In this document: positions 36,361 to 45,525 of the stretch, in pieces
Position numbering within the stretch: position 1 is the stretch's first letter
Layout: every line of letters begins with the position of its first letter
DNA from: Nitrospirota bacterium
GTDB lineage: Bacteria; Nitrospirota; JACRHL01
Direction: 5' to 3'
Assembly: GCA_016212085.1 (NCBI GenBank)
Contig: JACRHL010000020.1
Span: forward strand, 32,694-96,693
DNA length: 64,000 nucleotides
Program-made: the position numbers and the translations under genes
The notes under the pieces: model-generated
Databases searched by the model: none
The model's input: the letters and a program-made list of their open reading frames with translations, nothing else
Told to the model about the DNA's origin: nothing

Positions 36361-37354
36361 CGGCGACACCGCCGGCCGGCTGCTGGTGCGCCTGCGCGAG
36401 TGCGCGGGGCGGTTCGTGTCCGGCAGCCGGCTGGGGGCCGAGCTGGGCATCTCGCGCACCGCCGTGTGGAAGCACGTGCATGCCCTGCAAGGGGAGGGGT
36501 ATGGCATCGAGTCCACCCCCCACAAGGGGTACCGCTTGGTGCATCCACCCCACGACCTGAGCGCCCGCGAGGTGGTGGCCTCCCTTGCCGGCAACTGGCT
36601 GGGCCGGCCCCTGTTGCTGCTCGAGGAAACCGACTCCACCAACCGGGTGGCCATGCACGACCGCGCCCTGGGCCACGGCGCGGTGGTGGCGGCCAGGCGC
36701 CAGCTGGCGGGCCGGGGCCGGCTGGGCCGGGTGTGGCGGACGCCGCCGGGCACCCTGGCCTTCTCCCTCGTGCTGTCCACGCCGCTGCCGCCCCAGCGCG
36801 CGACGCTCATCACCCTGGCCGCGGCGCTGGGGGTGGCCGACGGGGTGCGCGCCGCCTGCGGCCTGGAGCTGGACATCAAGTGGCCCAACGACCTCCTGTG
36901 GCAGGGGCGCAAGGTGGCGGGCATCCTCACCGAGGTGCGCTCCGACCCGGACCGGGTGGTGCGCGCGGTGGTGGGCATCGGCCTGAACGCCAACACCGCC
37001 CAGGACGACCTGCCGCCCGAGGTGCGCGGGCGCGCCGGCTCGCTGGCGCAGGCGGTGGGGCGCGCGGTGCCGCCGTCGGCGCTGCTGGCGCGGGTGCTCG
37101 ACGCCCTGGCCGCCACCTTCGATGCCCTGTTCGCCGATCCCGCCGGCCGGGCGGTGGACGCCCTGCTGGACGACTACCGCGCCCGCTGCGTCACCCTGGG
37201 GCAGCCGGTGACCGTCACCGGCCACGACGGCGTGGCGCGCGGCACGGCGCTGGCGGTGGACGCGGATGGTTCGCTGCGGGTGCGCCAGGCGGACGGGGCC
37301 GAGATGCGCGTGTTCTCCGGTGACGTGACCCTGTCCGGCGAGGCCGTGGGGTGA
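36341..37354 (+). CDS. birA: Bifunctional biotin-protein ligase / biotin operon repressor
   Basis: A 337-residue protein with an N-terminal winged helix (RFVSGSRLGAELGISRTAVW, residues about 24-60), so it probably also represses biotin genes. The catalytic domain has TDSTN, the biotinyl-AMP loop GRGRLGRVW, the Lys-containing KWPNDLLW and GIGLNAN. TTG 36341 is the start, overlapping the RidA-like gene; the stop overlaps coaX (GTGA). Confidence 0.94.
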   Translation: MSASNPDGDTAGRLLVRLRECAGRFVSGSRLGAELGISRTAVWKHVHALQGEGYGIESTPHKGYRLVHPPHDLSAREVVASLAGNWLGRPLLLLEETDSTNRVAMHDRALGHGAVVAARRQLAGRGRLGRVWRTPPGTLAFSLVLSTPLPPQRATLITLAAALGVADGVRAACGLELDIKWPNDLLWQGRKVAGILTEVRSDPDRVVRAVVGIGLNANTAQDDLPPEVRGRAGSLAQAVGRAVPPSALLARVLDALAATFDALFADPAGRAVDALLDDYRARCVTLGQPVTVTGHDGVARGTALAVDADGSLRVRQADGAEMRVFSGDVTLSGEAVG

Positions 37355-38133
37355 CCGGGGCGGGCGGCCTGCTGCTCGCCCTGGACGCGGGCAACACCGA
37401 CATCAAGGCGGCCGTGTTCGATGGCCCGCGCCCGGTGGCGCGGCTGCGCGCGCCCCGCCGGGGGGGGGCGGATCCGCTCGAAACGCTGCGCGCCGGGCTG
37501 GCGGCACTGCCGGCGGGTGTCCATTGGCGTGGCGCCGTGCTGACCAGCGTGGCGCCGTCGCTGGATGGGGCGCTGGAGCGGCTGTGCCGAAGCATCACCG
37601 GGCATGCGCCGCTGGTGATCGGCGCGGCGTCGGACCTGGGCATCACCGTGGCCACCGAGACCCCCGAACAGGTGGGGGCGGACCGGCTGGTGAACGCGGC
37701 GGCGGCCTTTCTGCTGTTTGGCGGGCCGCTGGTGGTGGCCGACCTGGGCACCGCCATCACCGTGTGCGCGGTGGACGCGGGTGGCCGGTTTCTGGGGGGC
37801 GCCATCGCGCCGGGCCCGGCCATGGCGCGCGACGCCCTGGCGGAGCGTACCGAAAAGCTGCCCGTCGTGGCGTTGCAGGCCCCGCCGGGGCCCATCGGCC
37901 GCACCACCGAGCACGCCATGCAGGCGGGGCTGGTGTGGGGCTTCGCCGGGCTGCTGGACCGGCTTATCGACCAGGCCCTGGCGGCGCTGGGCCACCCCGC
38001 CGTGGCGGGCGTGTACCTCACCGGGGGCCTGGCGGCCCTGTTCGCGCCGCACCTGGCCCACGGCCACCGGCTGGTGCCGGACCTGACCCTGGACGGCCTG
38101 CGCCTGCTGTTCGAGCGGGCGCGGCGCCCATGA
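37351..38133 (+). CDS. coaX: Type III pantothenate kinase
   Basis: A 260-residue ASKHA-fold kinase for the first committed CoA step. LLLALDAGNTDIKAAVFDG is the ATP-phosphate loop, ETPEQVGADRLVNAAAAF the pantothenate site, VVADLGTAITVCAVD the second phosphate motif, and GGAIAPGPAMARDAL follows. GTG 37351 overlaps birA. The birA-coaX pairing is common in bacteria. A strong hairpin terminator follows. Confidence 0.95.
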   Translation: MTGAGGLLLALDAGNTDIKAAVFDGPRPVARLRAPRRGGADPLETLRAGLAALPAGVHWRGAVLTSVAPSLDGALERLCRSITGHAPLVIGAASDLGITVATETPEQVGADRLVNAAAAFLLFGGPLVVADLGTAITVCAVDAGGRFLGGAIAPGPAMARDALAERTEKLPVVALQAPPGPIGRTTEHAMQAGLVWGFAGLLDRLIDQALAALGHPAVAGVYLTGGLAALFAPHLAHGHRLVPDLTLDGLRLLFERARRP

Positions 38134-38138
38134 AAAAA

Positions 38139-38170
38139 GGCCGGGACGGTTTGCACCGCCCCGGCCCGTT
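38139..38170 (+). terminator. Intrinsic terminator after coaX
   Basis: Arms 38139-38150 and 38155-38166 (GGCCGGGACGGT against ACCGCCCCGGCC, one mismatch) with a 4-base loop, A6 before and TTTT after. It can serve both coaX and the leftward mini-PBP gene ending at 38210. Confidence 0.8.
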
Positions 38171-38209
38171 TTCTTGCCGTGCCGTCCACCTGGGACGGCG
38201 CGCTCCGGA

Positions 38210-38644
38210 TCAGTTGGAGACCCGGAACACCTCCCTCACGTTGCTGGCACCGGCCAGGGCACTGGCGGGCACGTAGGTGATGCCCCCCTGGGTGCTGCCC
38301 ACGGTGCGCAGCGCCTCCTCGGGCGAGTTCGCCTTGGAGGGCGGCACGCCGCCCTCGCGGAAGATGCGCTTGATCCAATAGGTCTTGTAGACGTTCTCGG
38401 AGGTCTTCACCACCTTGTCCAGGAACGAGGACTGGAGGGCGACGCCGTCCTGATAGCCCACCGGGCTGATCTTGACGTCCTTCCAGAAGGTCTGCTCGCC
38501 CAGGTAGATGTCCTTGATGTTCTGTTCGGTCAGGCTTTGCACCGGGGCGTTGGCGTTCACCACCACCACGATGTCCTCAGCCCATGCCGCGCTGGCTCCG
38601 AACAGGAGCAGGCCGATGGCCCACGTAAGCGCGTGCTTGATCAT
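38210..38644 (-). CDS. Small periplasmic phosphate-binding-like protein
   Basis: A 144-residue protein with a signal peptide cleaved after AAWA. The mature region begins EDIVVVVNANAPVQSLTEQN and contains IKDIYLGEQTFWKDVKI and VYKTYWIKRIFREGG, with GGITYVPASAL near the end. This is a one-lobe version of the PstS-like binding protein fold, less than half the usual 320 residues. ATG 38644 follows GGGGAG. It is 59 bp downstream of a porin gene and probably works with it in anion handling. Confidence 0.75.
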   Translation of the reverse strand: MIKHALTWAIGLLLFGASAAWAEDIVVVVNANAPVQSLTEQNIKDIYLGEQTFWKDVKISPVGYQDGVALQSSFLDKVVKTSENVYKTYWIKRIFREGGVPPSKANSPEEALRTVGSTQGGITYVPASALAGASNVREVFRVSN

Positions 38645-38703
38645 GTTTACTCTCCCCAATCTTGCTTGAATGTCCTGCATTGCTGCGCTTGACGGGCCGC
38701 CAC

Positions 38704-39840
38704 CTAGAAGGCGAAGGTCCATTGCACCGCCGTTTCCTCGAAGGAGCCGTCGTAGGTGGCCTCGTCGTCGACGAGGTGCACCTCGGCCTTCACGGCGGAG
38801 CGGTAATTGAGGTCGTGACGCACGCCCACCGTGGTGATGGTCTTGGTGCGGCCGGTGCCGGTGGTCATGCCCACCGCCTGGAAGTACGGGTCGTTGGCCT
38901 TGGCGTCCAGGGTCTCGTAGCGCACGTAGGGGGTGGTGGCCTCGCCCACCATGTAACCCACCTGCGCGTAGTAGGCGATGGAGTCGTCGTGGGTGCTGCC
39001 GGTCACGTCGTTCTGCCACTGGTAGAACTCGGTCAGCAGCTCCAGGCCGCCCGCCTGGTACACCGCGTGCACGCCGAGCAGGAGCTGGTCGATCTCCGCC
39101 ACGCCGACGATGCCGCCGGGCAGGGTGCTGCCGGCGGAGCCGTCCTGGCTGACGATGATCGTGCCGGACTGGCCGGAGACGCCCACCTCGAGGCCCTTCA
39201 CCGCCGCGGGGCGGAAGGTGAGGTTGGCGGAGATGGCCTTCTCGTTGTCCGGGTCGCCGCCGGAGCCGGGATCCAGCTCCACCGGGTTGCCGCTGCCGTC
39301 GCCGTGCAGGCCGGCGCCGTTGCCGACCATCACGCCAACGTCCACGCGGCCGGCGGCCGGCTCGAAGCGGCTCTGCCACCACAGGCCCACCATGTGGGTG
39401 GGGATGACGCCGTTCTCATCCTCGAACTCGAGGAAGAACGGGCGGGAGACACTGGTGGTGAGCTGGGCGCCGTGGTGGAACGCCAGGTTCCAGTAGCCCA
39501 GCAGGTTGTGGAAGCGGCCGGCGCGGATCTTGTGGTTGTTGGCCACCGCGTAACCCACCTGGAGGCGCTCCAGGTCGACCACGAAGCCGTCGCCCGGGTT
39601 CTCGATCACGTACTCGGCCAGCACGTCGAGGCGGTCGCCGATCTGCTCCGCCGCGTAGAAGTCGAGCTGCCCCAGCGCGAAGCCGTTGTTGGACTCGCCG
39701 TTGGCGTCCTTGGGGGTGCTGCTGTAGGTAATGTCGCCGAACCCGTTCAGGGTGAACGCGTGGGCGGTTCCCACCGGCCCTACGGCCATCAAGAGAAAAG
39801 CGCACAGGGGAACCCCGAAACGCCGGATTACTTTTTTCAT
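38704..39840 (-). CDS. Outer-membrane porin-like protein
   Basis: A 378-residue protein from ATG 39840 (AGGAGA upstream). The signal peptide MKKVIRRFGVPLCAFLLMAV ends at AHA|FTLNGFG. Many amphipathic strands follow (LDVLAEYVIEN, LLTEFYQWQND, TTPYVRYETLD, AVKAEVHLVDDE), and the C-terminus is AVQWTFAF with terminal Phe. Pattern resembles phosphate-type or general anion porins. Operon with the mini binding protein. Confidence 0.78.
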   Translation of the reverse strand: MKKVIRRFGVPLCAFLLMAVGPVGTAHAFTLNGFGDITYSSTPKDANGESNNGFALGQLDFYAAEQIGDRLDVLAEYVIENPGDGFVVDLERLQVGYAVANNHKIRAGRFHNLLGYWNLAFHHGAQLTTSVSRPFFLEFEDENGVIPTHMVGLWWQSRFEPAAGRVDVGVMVGNGAGLHGDGSGNPVELDPGSGGDPDNEKAISANLTFRPAAVKGLEVGVSGQSGTIIVSQDGSAGSTLPGGIVGVAEIDQLLLGVHAVYQAGGLELLTEFYQWQNDVTGSTHDDSIAYYAQVGYMVGEATTPYVRYETLDAKANDPYFQAVGMTTGTGRTKTITTVGVRHDLNYRSAVKAEVHLVDDEATYDGSFEETAVQWTFAF

Positions 39841-40183
39841 TTGCCCTCTCCTTGTGTGGTTTGCCATGCATCGGATGCGGATGGTGCCGGCCGGCCTGTG
39901 CGCCGGCGGTGGCGTCCGCCGTGGGACTGGGTGAACCGGCTTGCCTGTCGTGGTCGGGGAAAAGAGACTTTTCTTCCAACTGTTGGCACGCGGTCCGCCC
40001 GCATGACCGGGGTTTGTATTTCCCCAGGCCCCATTCTATTCACGCAATTAACTGAAATGAAAGGCTGTTTCCCTATTTTTTTCGCTTGGGCATTGGCCTT
40101 GCAATTTAGTGGGTCTGTTGGGTTCGGCACCGGCAGCCATGTGTTTCAAGCCGTGATGTATTTGTTAAGAAAGGCGGATATTG
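39841..40183. other. Divergent intergenic region, porin / coiled-coil protein
   Basis: About 340 bp, AT-richer in its right half (40020-40183) with T7 at about 40075-40081. It contains a -24/-12-like element (40088-40103) directed rightward. No convincing gene is seen; open frames here lack start signals. The leftward porin promoter was not identified. Confidence 0.4.
40088..40103 (+). promoter_or_regulatory. Possible sigma-54 (-24/-12) promoter
   Basis: GG at 40089-40090 and GC at 40101-40102 are 10 bp apart within GGGCATTGGCCTTGCA, matching GGCA and TTGCA of the -24/-12 consensus. The predicted start is near 40113, 70 bp before ATG 40184. Confidence 0.45.
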
Positions 40184-40450
40184 ATGAGCAAGGTCGTTCA
40201 GGTTGATCAGATCCGGGAGATGAAGCAGCAGCTTCAGGAACACTACGACCGCTTCAAGGAACTGAGGGCCTCGGGCCAGAACGAGGAGGCGCTGCGCCAG
40301 TTCAACGTCACCCTCAGGGTGGCCAGCGAGCTGATGGAGCTCTCCACGCGCGCCCTCAAGGAGATCGCCGTGTCGCGCCCCAGGGCGGAGGCCGTGGAGG
40401 TCGGGGCCGGGAAGATCCTGCACTTCCCGATCTCGGAGCGGACCCACTGA
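40184..40450 (+). CDS. Small coiled-coil protein beside the chemotaxis cluster
   Basis: An 88-residue soluble, largely helical protein: VDQIREMKQQLQEHYDRFKEL and EEALRQFNVTLRVASELMEL form heptad-like helices, followed by a short tail AGKILHFPISERTH. GAAAGGCGGA lies upstream of ATG 40184. It converges on cheW, about 160 bp away, and is preceded by a sigma-54-like site, so a flagellar or chemotaxis accessory role is possible. No family recognised. Confidence 0.6.
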   Translation: MSKVVQVDQIREMKQQLQEHYDRFKELRASGQNEEALRQFNVTLRVASELMELSTRALKEIAVSRPRAEAVEVGAGKILHFPISERTH

Positions 40451-40613
40451 CAGCACCGCGGCCTTACCCGCCGCGCGCCCCGATTGCCGCGCCAAGACGG
40501 TGTTCGGGCTCTTTTCTGATCGAATTGATATGTCTTGGTTCCTGTGTGTAAGTCCGTCTTGCACACGGGGCGCTCGCGACGGGTGATGGAAATGCCCTGA
40601 TTGATACGGACCG

Positions 40614-41099
40614 TCAGGCCGCCCGCGAGCCGGCCAGGGGGGTGCCGATGGCGTCCACGTCCACCATCGTCACCAGGCGGTCGCGCAGCTTGCCGACGCC
40701 CGCCACGTAGTCGTTCATCTCGCTGCCCATGGTGGCCGCGTGGGAGATGGCCGATTCGGCCAGGTTGGTCACCTCGTGCACCGCATCCACCACCAGGCCC
40801 AGCAGGATGTGCTTGACGTTGATGACGATGATGCGCGTGGCGTTGGTGTGCTCGGTGCGCGGCAGGTGGAAGCGGGTGCGCAGGTCGATCACCGGCACGA
40901 TCTTGCCGCGCAGGGTGATCACCCCGTCGACGAAGCCGGGCGTGTGGGGCACCGGCGTGATCGGCTGGAAGCGGATGATCTCCTGAACCTTCAGGATGTC
41001 CAGACAGAACAGCTCGTCCTCGAGGGAGAAGGTCACCAGCTGCATGGACGGCTCGGATTCCAACCGGTCCGTCCCCACCGCCTTGCCGTGGGGGGTCAC
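40614..41099 (-). CDS. cheW: Chemotaxis coupling protein CheW
   Basis: A 161-residue CheW that links receptors to Che[41 protein letters not shown] and [12 protein letters not shown] are standard, ending in the last strand [10 protein letters not shown]. The start GTG overlaps the mcp stop (GTGA). It is distinct from the second CheW module fused to CheZ at 45.5-46.7 kb. Last gene of the cluster. Confidence 0.93.
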   Translation of the reverse strand: MTPHGKAVGTDRLESEPSMQLVTFSLEDELFCLDILKVQEIIRFQPITPVPHTPGFVDGVITLRGKIVPVIDLRTRFHLPRTEHTNATRIIVINVKHILLGLVVDAVHEVTNLAESAISHAATMGSEMNDYVAGVGKLRDRLVTMVDVDAIGTPLAGSRAA

Positions 41100-42739
41100 G
41101 ACGCCATCCTGTCCGCATCGCCGGACAGCTTGAACTGACCGACGATGGCTTGCAGCTCGCTGGCCATGCGGTTCAACTGGGTGCCGGCCTCGGCGGACTG
41201 CTGCACGCGGGAGGAGGTCTCCTCCGTCACGTTGGCGATGCCCTCGATGTTGGTGGTGATCTCGTCGGTGGCGATGGCCTGCTCGCGGGCCGCGGTGGCG
41301 ATCTGCTCCACCATGTCGGTCACGCTGGAGATCACCTCGATGATGTTGCTCAAGGCGGCGCCGGACTCGTTGACCAGGGTGGTCTCCTTCTCCGCCTCGG
41401 CGCGGCTGGCGTTCATCATCTCCACCACGTTGTTGGTTTCCTTCTGGATCGCCGAGATCATGGTGGCGATCTCCTTGGTGGCCTGGGTGGTGCGCTCCGC
41501 CAGCTTGCGCACCTCGTCCGCCACCACCGAGAAGCCGCGCCCCTGATCGCCGGCGCGCGCCGCCTCGATGGCGGCGTTCAGGGCCAGCAGGTTGGTCTGG
41601 TCGGCAATCTCGTCGATCACCAGGACGATCTCGCCGATCTTGTCGGTGTTGGTGCCCAGGGTGTGGATGGTGTTGGTGGACTGGGTCACCCGCTCCGCCA
41701 GCACCTGCATGCCGGAGATGGTCTGCTGCACCACCTCGCCGCCCTTGGTGGCGATGGTCATGGCCTCGCGCGCCGAGTCGGCGGCGATGCTCGAGTTCTT
41801 GCTCACCTCCGACACGGTGGCGTTCATCTGTTCCATGGCGGCGGCGATCTTGAGCGCCTGGGTCGACTGGTTCTGGGCGCCTTCCGCCATCTGCGAGTTC
41901 TGGCTGGCGATGGTCTCGGTGGAGGTGGCCAGCTGCTCCGAGGTCGACGCCACCTGGCGGATGATGTCGTTGAGCTTGTCGAGCAATTCGTTGAAGTGGT
42001 TGGCCAGCGTGCCCATCTCATCCTTGGAGCCGTGGGTGATGCGCTGGCTCAGGTCGCCATCGCCCTGGGCGATCTCGTGGATGGCCTGGGACACGCGGCG
42101 GATGGGGTGGACGATGCTGCGCGACAGCGACCACGCCAGCAGCGGGCCCACCAGCAGTATGGCGACAATGGTGCCGATCATGAGGTTCTTGGAGTTGTCC
42201 AGGCCGCCGCTCATTCCCGCCAGCCGCTCCTCGAAGCGCTTCTCGGAGGCGGTCAGGTTGTCCTGGATCAGGGCCTTCAGCGCGCGGATGCCGGAGGAGT
42301 AGGGGTCCAGCAGCGGCTGGGCCTGGGTGATGTCACCGGCCATCATGAACTTCGCGACGTCCAGCCCGATCCGGTAGTTGCTGGTGAACAGGTCGTCGAT
42401 CGCCTTCAGGCTCTCCTGGTCGGTCGTCGAGTAGCCCTTGAGCTCCGACAGGGTGGTGCGGAACACGACCGCCGCCTGGTTGGCCTGCTTCATCTTGTCG
42501 GCGTCGTTCATGTTCGCGGCCTGGTACAGCATCTCGCCGATCTGGTCGAAGGTGGCCGACAGGGTCGCCGTCTTCTTCAGGGCCGGGTATTCCTCGACGG
42601 CGACGGCATGCAGGCCCGCGGCCGACTTGCCCGCGGTCAGGATGGAAAGCCCGCCGGCCACCGAGAACAGCAGGATCAGCGCGTAGACCCCCACCAGGAT
42701 CCGCTGATGAATGCTCAGGTTGATATTGATGCGTTTCAT
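41096..42739 (-). CDS. Methyl-accepting chemotaxis protein
   Basis: A 547-residue transmembrane receptor. TM1 is near residues 14-32 and a four-helix-bundle-type periplasmic domain of about 150 residues follows. TM2 ([20 protein letters not shown]) is near 186-205, then HAMP ([20 protein letters not shown]) and a long signalling coiled coil. The hairpin tip reads [20 protein letters not shown] then [18 protein letters not shown]. Gln/Glu methylation-type residues flank the tip. The C-terminus lacks the NWETF-type pentapeptide. It sits between cheR and cheW in the operon. Ligand unknown. Confidence 0.94.
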   Translation of the reverse strand: MKRININLSIHQRILVGVYALILLFSVAGGLSILTAGKSAAGLHAVAVEEYPALKKTATLSATFDQIGEMLYQAANMNDADKMKQANQAAVVFRTTLSELKGYSTTDQESLKAIDDLFTSNYRIGLDVAKFMMAGDITQAQPLLDPYSSGIRALKALIQDNLTASEKRFEERLAGMSGGLDNSKNLMIGTIVAILLVGPLLAWSLSRSIVHPIRRVSQAIHEIAQGDGDLSQRITHGSKDEMGTLANHFNELLDKLNDIIRQVASTSEQLATSTETIASQNSQMAEGAQNQSTQALKIAAAMEQMNATVSEVSKNSSIAADSAREAMTIATKGGEVVQQTISGMQVLAERVTQSTNTIHTLGTNTDKIGEIVLVIDEIADQTNLLALNAAIEAARAGDQGRGFSVVADEVRKLAERTTQATKEIATMISAIQKETNNVVEMMNASRAEAEKETTLVNESGAALSNIIEVISSVTDMVEQIATAAREQAIATDEITTNIEGIANVTEETSSRVQQSAEAGTQLNRMASELQAIVGQFKLSGDADRMAS

Positions 42740-42745
42740 GGGACT

Positions 42746-43591
42746 CTAGGCCTCCGGGCGTTGGTAGATCAGGGTTCCTGGAAAGCGGATGCAGTTGAAG
42801 CCCTCATGCACGCCGCGCAGCGACTCCGAGTGGCCGATCACCAGGAATCCGCCGGGGCGCAGCGCGTTGTACAGGTGCGTTACGACCCGCTTGCGGAAAT
42901 CGATGTCGAAATAGATCAGGACATTCCGGCAGAAGACGATGTCCATGTTGATTTGCCCCGCCATTTCCTTGTCGTCCGCGAAGTTGAGCGGCTTGAATGA
43001 GATCAGCCCGCGCAGCTGGGACGTGACCGTGTAGCCCTCGCCCTCCACGTGAAAATGACGGTTGAGCCAGGGGCGTGGCACGTTGGTGAGGGCGCGCCCC
43101 GTGTAGTGGCCGCGCATGGCGCTGCGGATGGCATCGGTGTCGATGTCGGTGGCGAGGATGCGCGGGTTCCATTCGCCCACCTTGTCGCCCAGCGCCTCGC
43201 TGAGCTGGATGGCCAGGGAGTAAGGCTCCTCGCCGGTGGAGCAGGCGGCGCTCCAGATCTTGATGCGCTTGAACAGCCGCTTTTCCTGCACCCGGGTGAT
43301 CTCGGGCAGGATGTGCTCGGAAAAGGCCTTCACCTGCGCGGCGTTGCGCAGGAAGAAGGTTTCGTTGGTGCTGACGCGCCGGAACACCTCCTGCCAGATG
43401 GTTCCGGTGGACGGCTCGGTGCTCAGGCGCTGGAGGTAGGCGGCGAAGTCGCGCGCCCCAAGCTCGGCCAGGTGGGACGCCAGCTTGCCCTCCAGGGAGG
43501 TGCGCTTGTTTTCGGGGACCACGATGCCGGAGCGGCGCGTGATGAGCTGCCGGAGGGCCTCGAACTGGTCTGTCGAAAGTTCCGTCGTCAT
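42746..43591 (-). CDS. cheR: Chemotaxis protein methyltransferase CheR
   Basis: A 281-residue SAM-dependent methyltransferase acting on receptor glutamates. The N-terminal helical domain (LITRRSGIVVPENKRTSLEG) is followed by RVSTNETFFLRNAAQ, the SAM site IWSAACSTGEEPYSLAI, ATDIDTDAIRSA, and IVFCRNVLIYFD. ATG 43591 fits the family start. No CheB methylesterase gene is next to it or elsewhere in the window. Confidence 0.95.
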   Translation of the reverse strand: MTTELSTDQFEALRQLITRRSGIVVPENKRTSLEGKLASHLAELGARDFAAYLQRLSTEPSTGTIWQEVFRRVSTNETFFLRNAAQVKAFSEHILPEITRVQEKRLFKRIKIWSAACSTGEEPYSLAIQLSEALGDKVGEWNPRILATDIDTDAIRSAMRGHYTGRALTNVPRPWLNRHFHVEGEGYTVTSQLRGLISFKPLNFADDKEMAGQINMDIVFCRNVLIYFDIDFRKRVVTHLYNALRPGGFLVIGHSESLRGVHEGFNCIRFPGTLIYQRPEA

Positions 43592-43611
43592 ATATATCCC
43601 GTTGGAGCGGC

Positions 43612-45459
43612 CTAGTTCAGCAGGTCGATCATGGCGCCGATGTCGAGGATCAGCACCACCTGGCCCTCGCCATTGATGGTGGCGCCGGCGATGCCGGTGA
43701 CCTCCCCCAGGTACTCGCCCATGGACTTGATCACCACCTCCTCCTGCTGGTGCAGCAGGTCCACCAGCAGGCCGATGCGTTTCTCCGCCAACGCGACGAC
43801 GATGACGTTGAAGCGCTCGCCGGCCTTCGGTTCCCAGCGCGGTAGGCCGAACACCTTGGCCAGCGGCGCGATGGGCAGGATCTGGTCGCGCAGGCGCACC
43901 ATCTGGTGCCCGTCCACCAGCTGGATGTCGGCGGGCTCCAGGCGCAGCGTCTCGACGATGGACGACAACGGGATGGCGAACAGGCGGTCGGCGGCGCTCA
44001 CCATCATGGTCTGGATGATGGCGATGGTCAGCGGCAGCGACAGGGAGATGGTGGTGCCCTCGCCCAGGCGCGAGTCCACGTCGATGATGCCGCCCACCTT
44101 GCGGATGTTGGTGAGCACCACGTCCATGCCCACGCCGCGGCCGGAGATGTCGGACACCTGCTCCTTGGTGGACAGGCCGGGCAGGAAGATCAGGTGGTAG
44201 ATGTCCTTCTCGGACATGCCCTCCAGCTGCTCGCGCCCCATCAGCCCCTTCTTGATGACCGAATTCTTGATCCGCTGCGGATCGATGCCGGCGCCGTCGT
44301 CGGTGATCTTGATGACGATGGCGGCGCCGTCGTAATCGGCGCTGAGCAGCACGGTTCCGTGGGCGGGCTTGCCGGCCTTCCTGCGGACCTCGGGCGACTC
44401 GATGCCGTGGTCGATGGCGTTGCGCACCAGGTGCACCAGCGGATCGCCCAGCTCCTCGAGCAGGGACTTGTCGAGTTCCGTGTCCTCGCCGTGGATTTCC
44501 AGCTCGATCTGCTTGTCGAGCTTGCGCGCCATGTCGCGCACCATGCGCGGGAACTTCTGGAAGATCTTGCCCACCGGCTGCATGCGCGTCTTCATGACCG
44601 AGAGCTGTAGATCGGTGGTCACCAGGTTGAGCTGGCTGGAGGAGGCCACCAGGTCGCGCAGGGCCGGGTCGGAGTCGCCACGGGCGTCCAGTTCGGACAC
44701 GAGCTTGAGCACCCGGTTGCGGCACAGCACCAGCTCGCCCACCAGGTTCATGACGTTGTCCAGGCGCGCGGTGTCGACGCGGATGCTGGTCTCCGCCTCC
44801 ACCTTGGGCGTGGCGGCGGCCTTGGCGGCGGTGTCGGGGGTCTTGTCCGGTGCCGGCGCGGCGGCCTTGGGTTCCGGGGCCGCCGCCGGGACGGGTGCCG
44901 CCGCCGGGGGCGCGGGCGCCGCCTGGGCGGTCTCCGCCGGTTTGGCGGGGCTTGCCGCCTTGGGGGACGTTTCCGGTTCCGCCGGCGCCGTCTCCCGCGC
45001 CGGCGCCGCCGGTTTCGCCGGGGCGGTGGCCCGCCCGGCGGCGCTGCCCGCCGCCTCCAGGGCGAATTGCAGCATCAGGTCCAGCTTCTGGACCATGCCG
45101 CCGATGTCCAGGGTGCCCACGTCCTCGCCCTGCACCTGGGACAGGATCGCCTTGATCATGTCGACGGATTCCAGCACCAGGTCGATGATGTCGGCGGTCA
45201 CGGCGATCTCGCCGTTGCGCAGGGTGTTGAGCACGTTCTCGGAGCCGTGGGCCACCGCGACCAGGTCGTTCAGCTCCAGGAAACCGGCGCCGCCCTTGAT
45301 GCTGTGGACGGTGCGGAAGATCTCGTTCAGGAGGCCGGTATTGCCCGGGTCCGCCTCCAGGTCGAGGAAGTGCTGATCCAAATGGGAGAGGGCCTCGGTG
45401 GTCTCGACCAGAAACTCGTCGAAGATCTCCGCCATGTCTTCGGGAATGTTGGGGTTCAT
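43612..45459 (-). CDS. cheA: Chemotaxis histidine kinase CheA (no P2 domain)
   Basis: A 615-residue kinase. P1 has His52 in TVHSIKGGAGF. Residues about 135-222 are a long Ala/Pro/Glu linker with no recognisable P2 (CheY-docking) domain. P3 dimerisation (RLDNVMNLVGELVLCRNRVL) is followed by P4 ATPase with N-box LVHLVRNAIDHGIE, G1 DDGAGID and G2 GRGVGMDV, then a P5 CheW-like regulatory domain. It should phosphorylate the adjacent CheY and couple to receptors through CheW. Cluster position is between cheWZ and cheR. Confidence 0.95.
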   Translation of the reverse strand: MNPNIPEDMAEIFDEFLVETTEALSHLDQHFLDLEADPGNTGLLNEIFRTVHSIKGGAGFLELNDLVAVAHGSENVLNTLRNGEIAVTADIIDLVLESVDMIKAILSQVQGEDVGTLDIGGMVQKLDLMLQFALEAAGSAAGRATAPAKPAAPARETAPAEPETSPKAASPAKPAETAQAAPAPPAAAPVPAAAPEPKAAAPAPDKTPDTAAKAAATPKVEAETSIRVDTARLDNVMNLVGELVLCRNRVLKLVSELDARGDSDPALRDLVASSSQLNLVTTDLQLSVMKTRMQPVGKIFQKFPRMVRDMARKLDKQIELEIHGEDTELDKSLLEELGDPLVHLVRNAIDHGIESPEVRRKAGKPAHGTVLLSADYDGAAIVIKITDDGAGIDPQRIKNSVIKKGLMGREQLEGMSEKDIYHLIFLPGLSTKEQVSDISGRGVGMDVVLTNIRKVGGIIDVDSRLGEGTTISLSLPLTIAIIQTMMVSAADRLFAIPLSSIVETLRLEPADIQLVDGHQMVRLRDQILPIAPLAKVFGLPRWEPKAGERFNVIVVALAEKRIGLLVDLLHQQEEVVIKSMGEYLGEVTGIAGATINGEGQVVLILDIGAMIDLLN

Positions 45460-45525
45460 CGGATCCCCTCTCGCGTAACCATCGGAAAGGCTGGTGAAAG
45501 TGACTGTGGGCTGATGGCCGGCACC

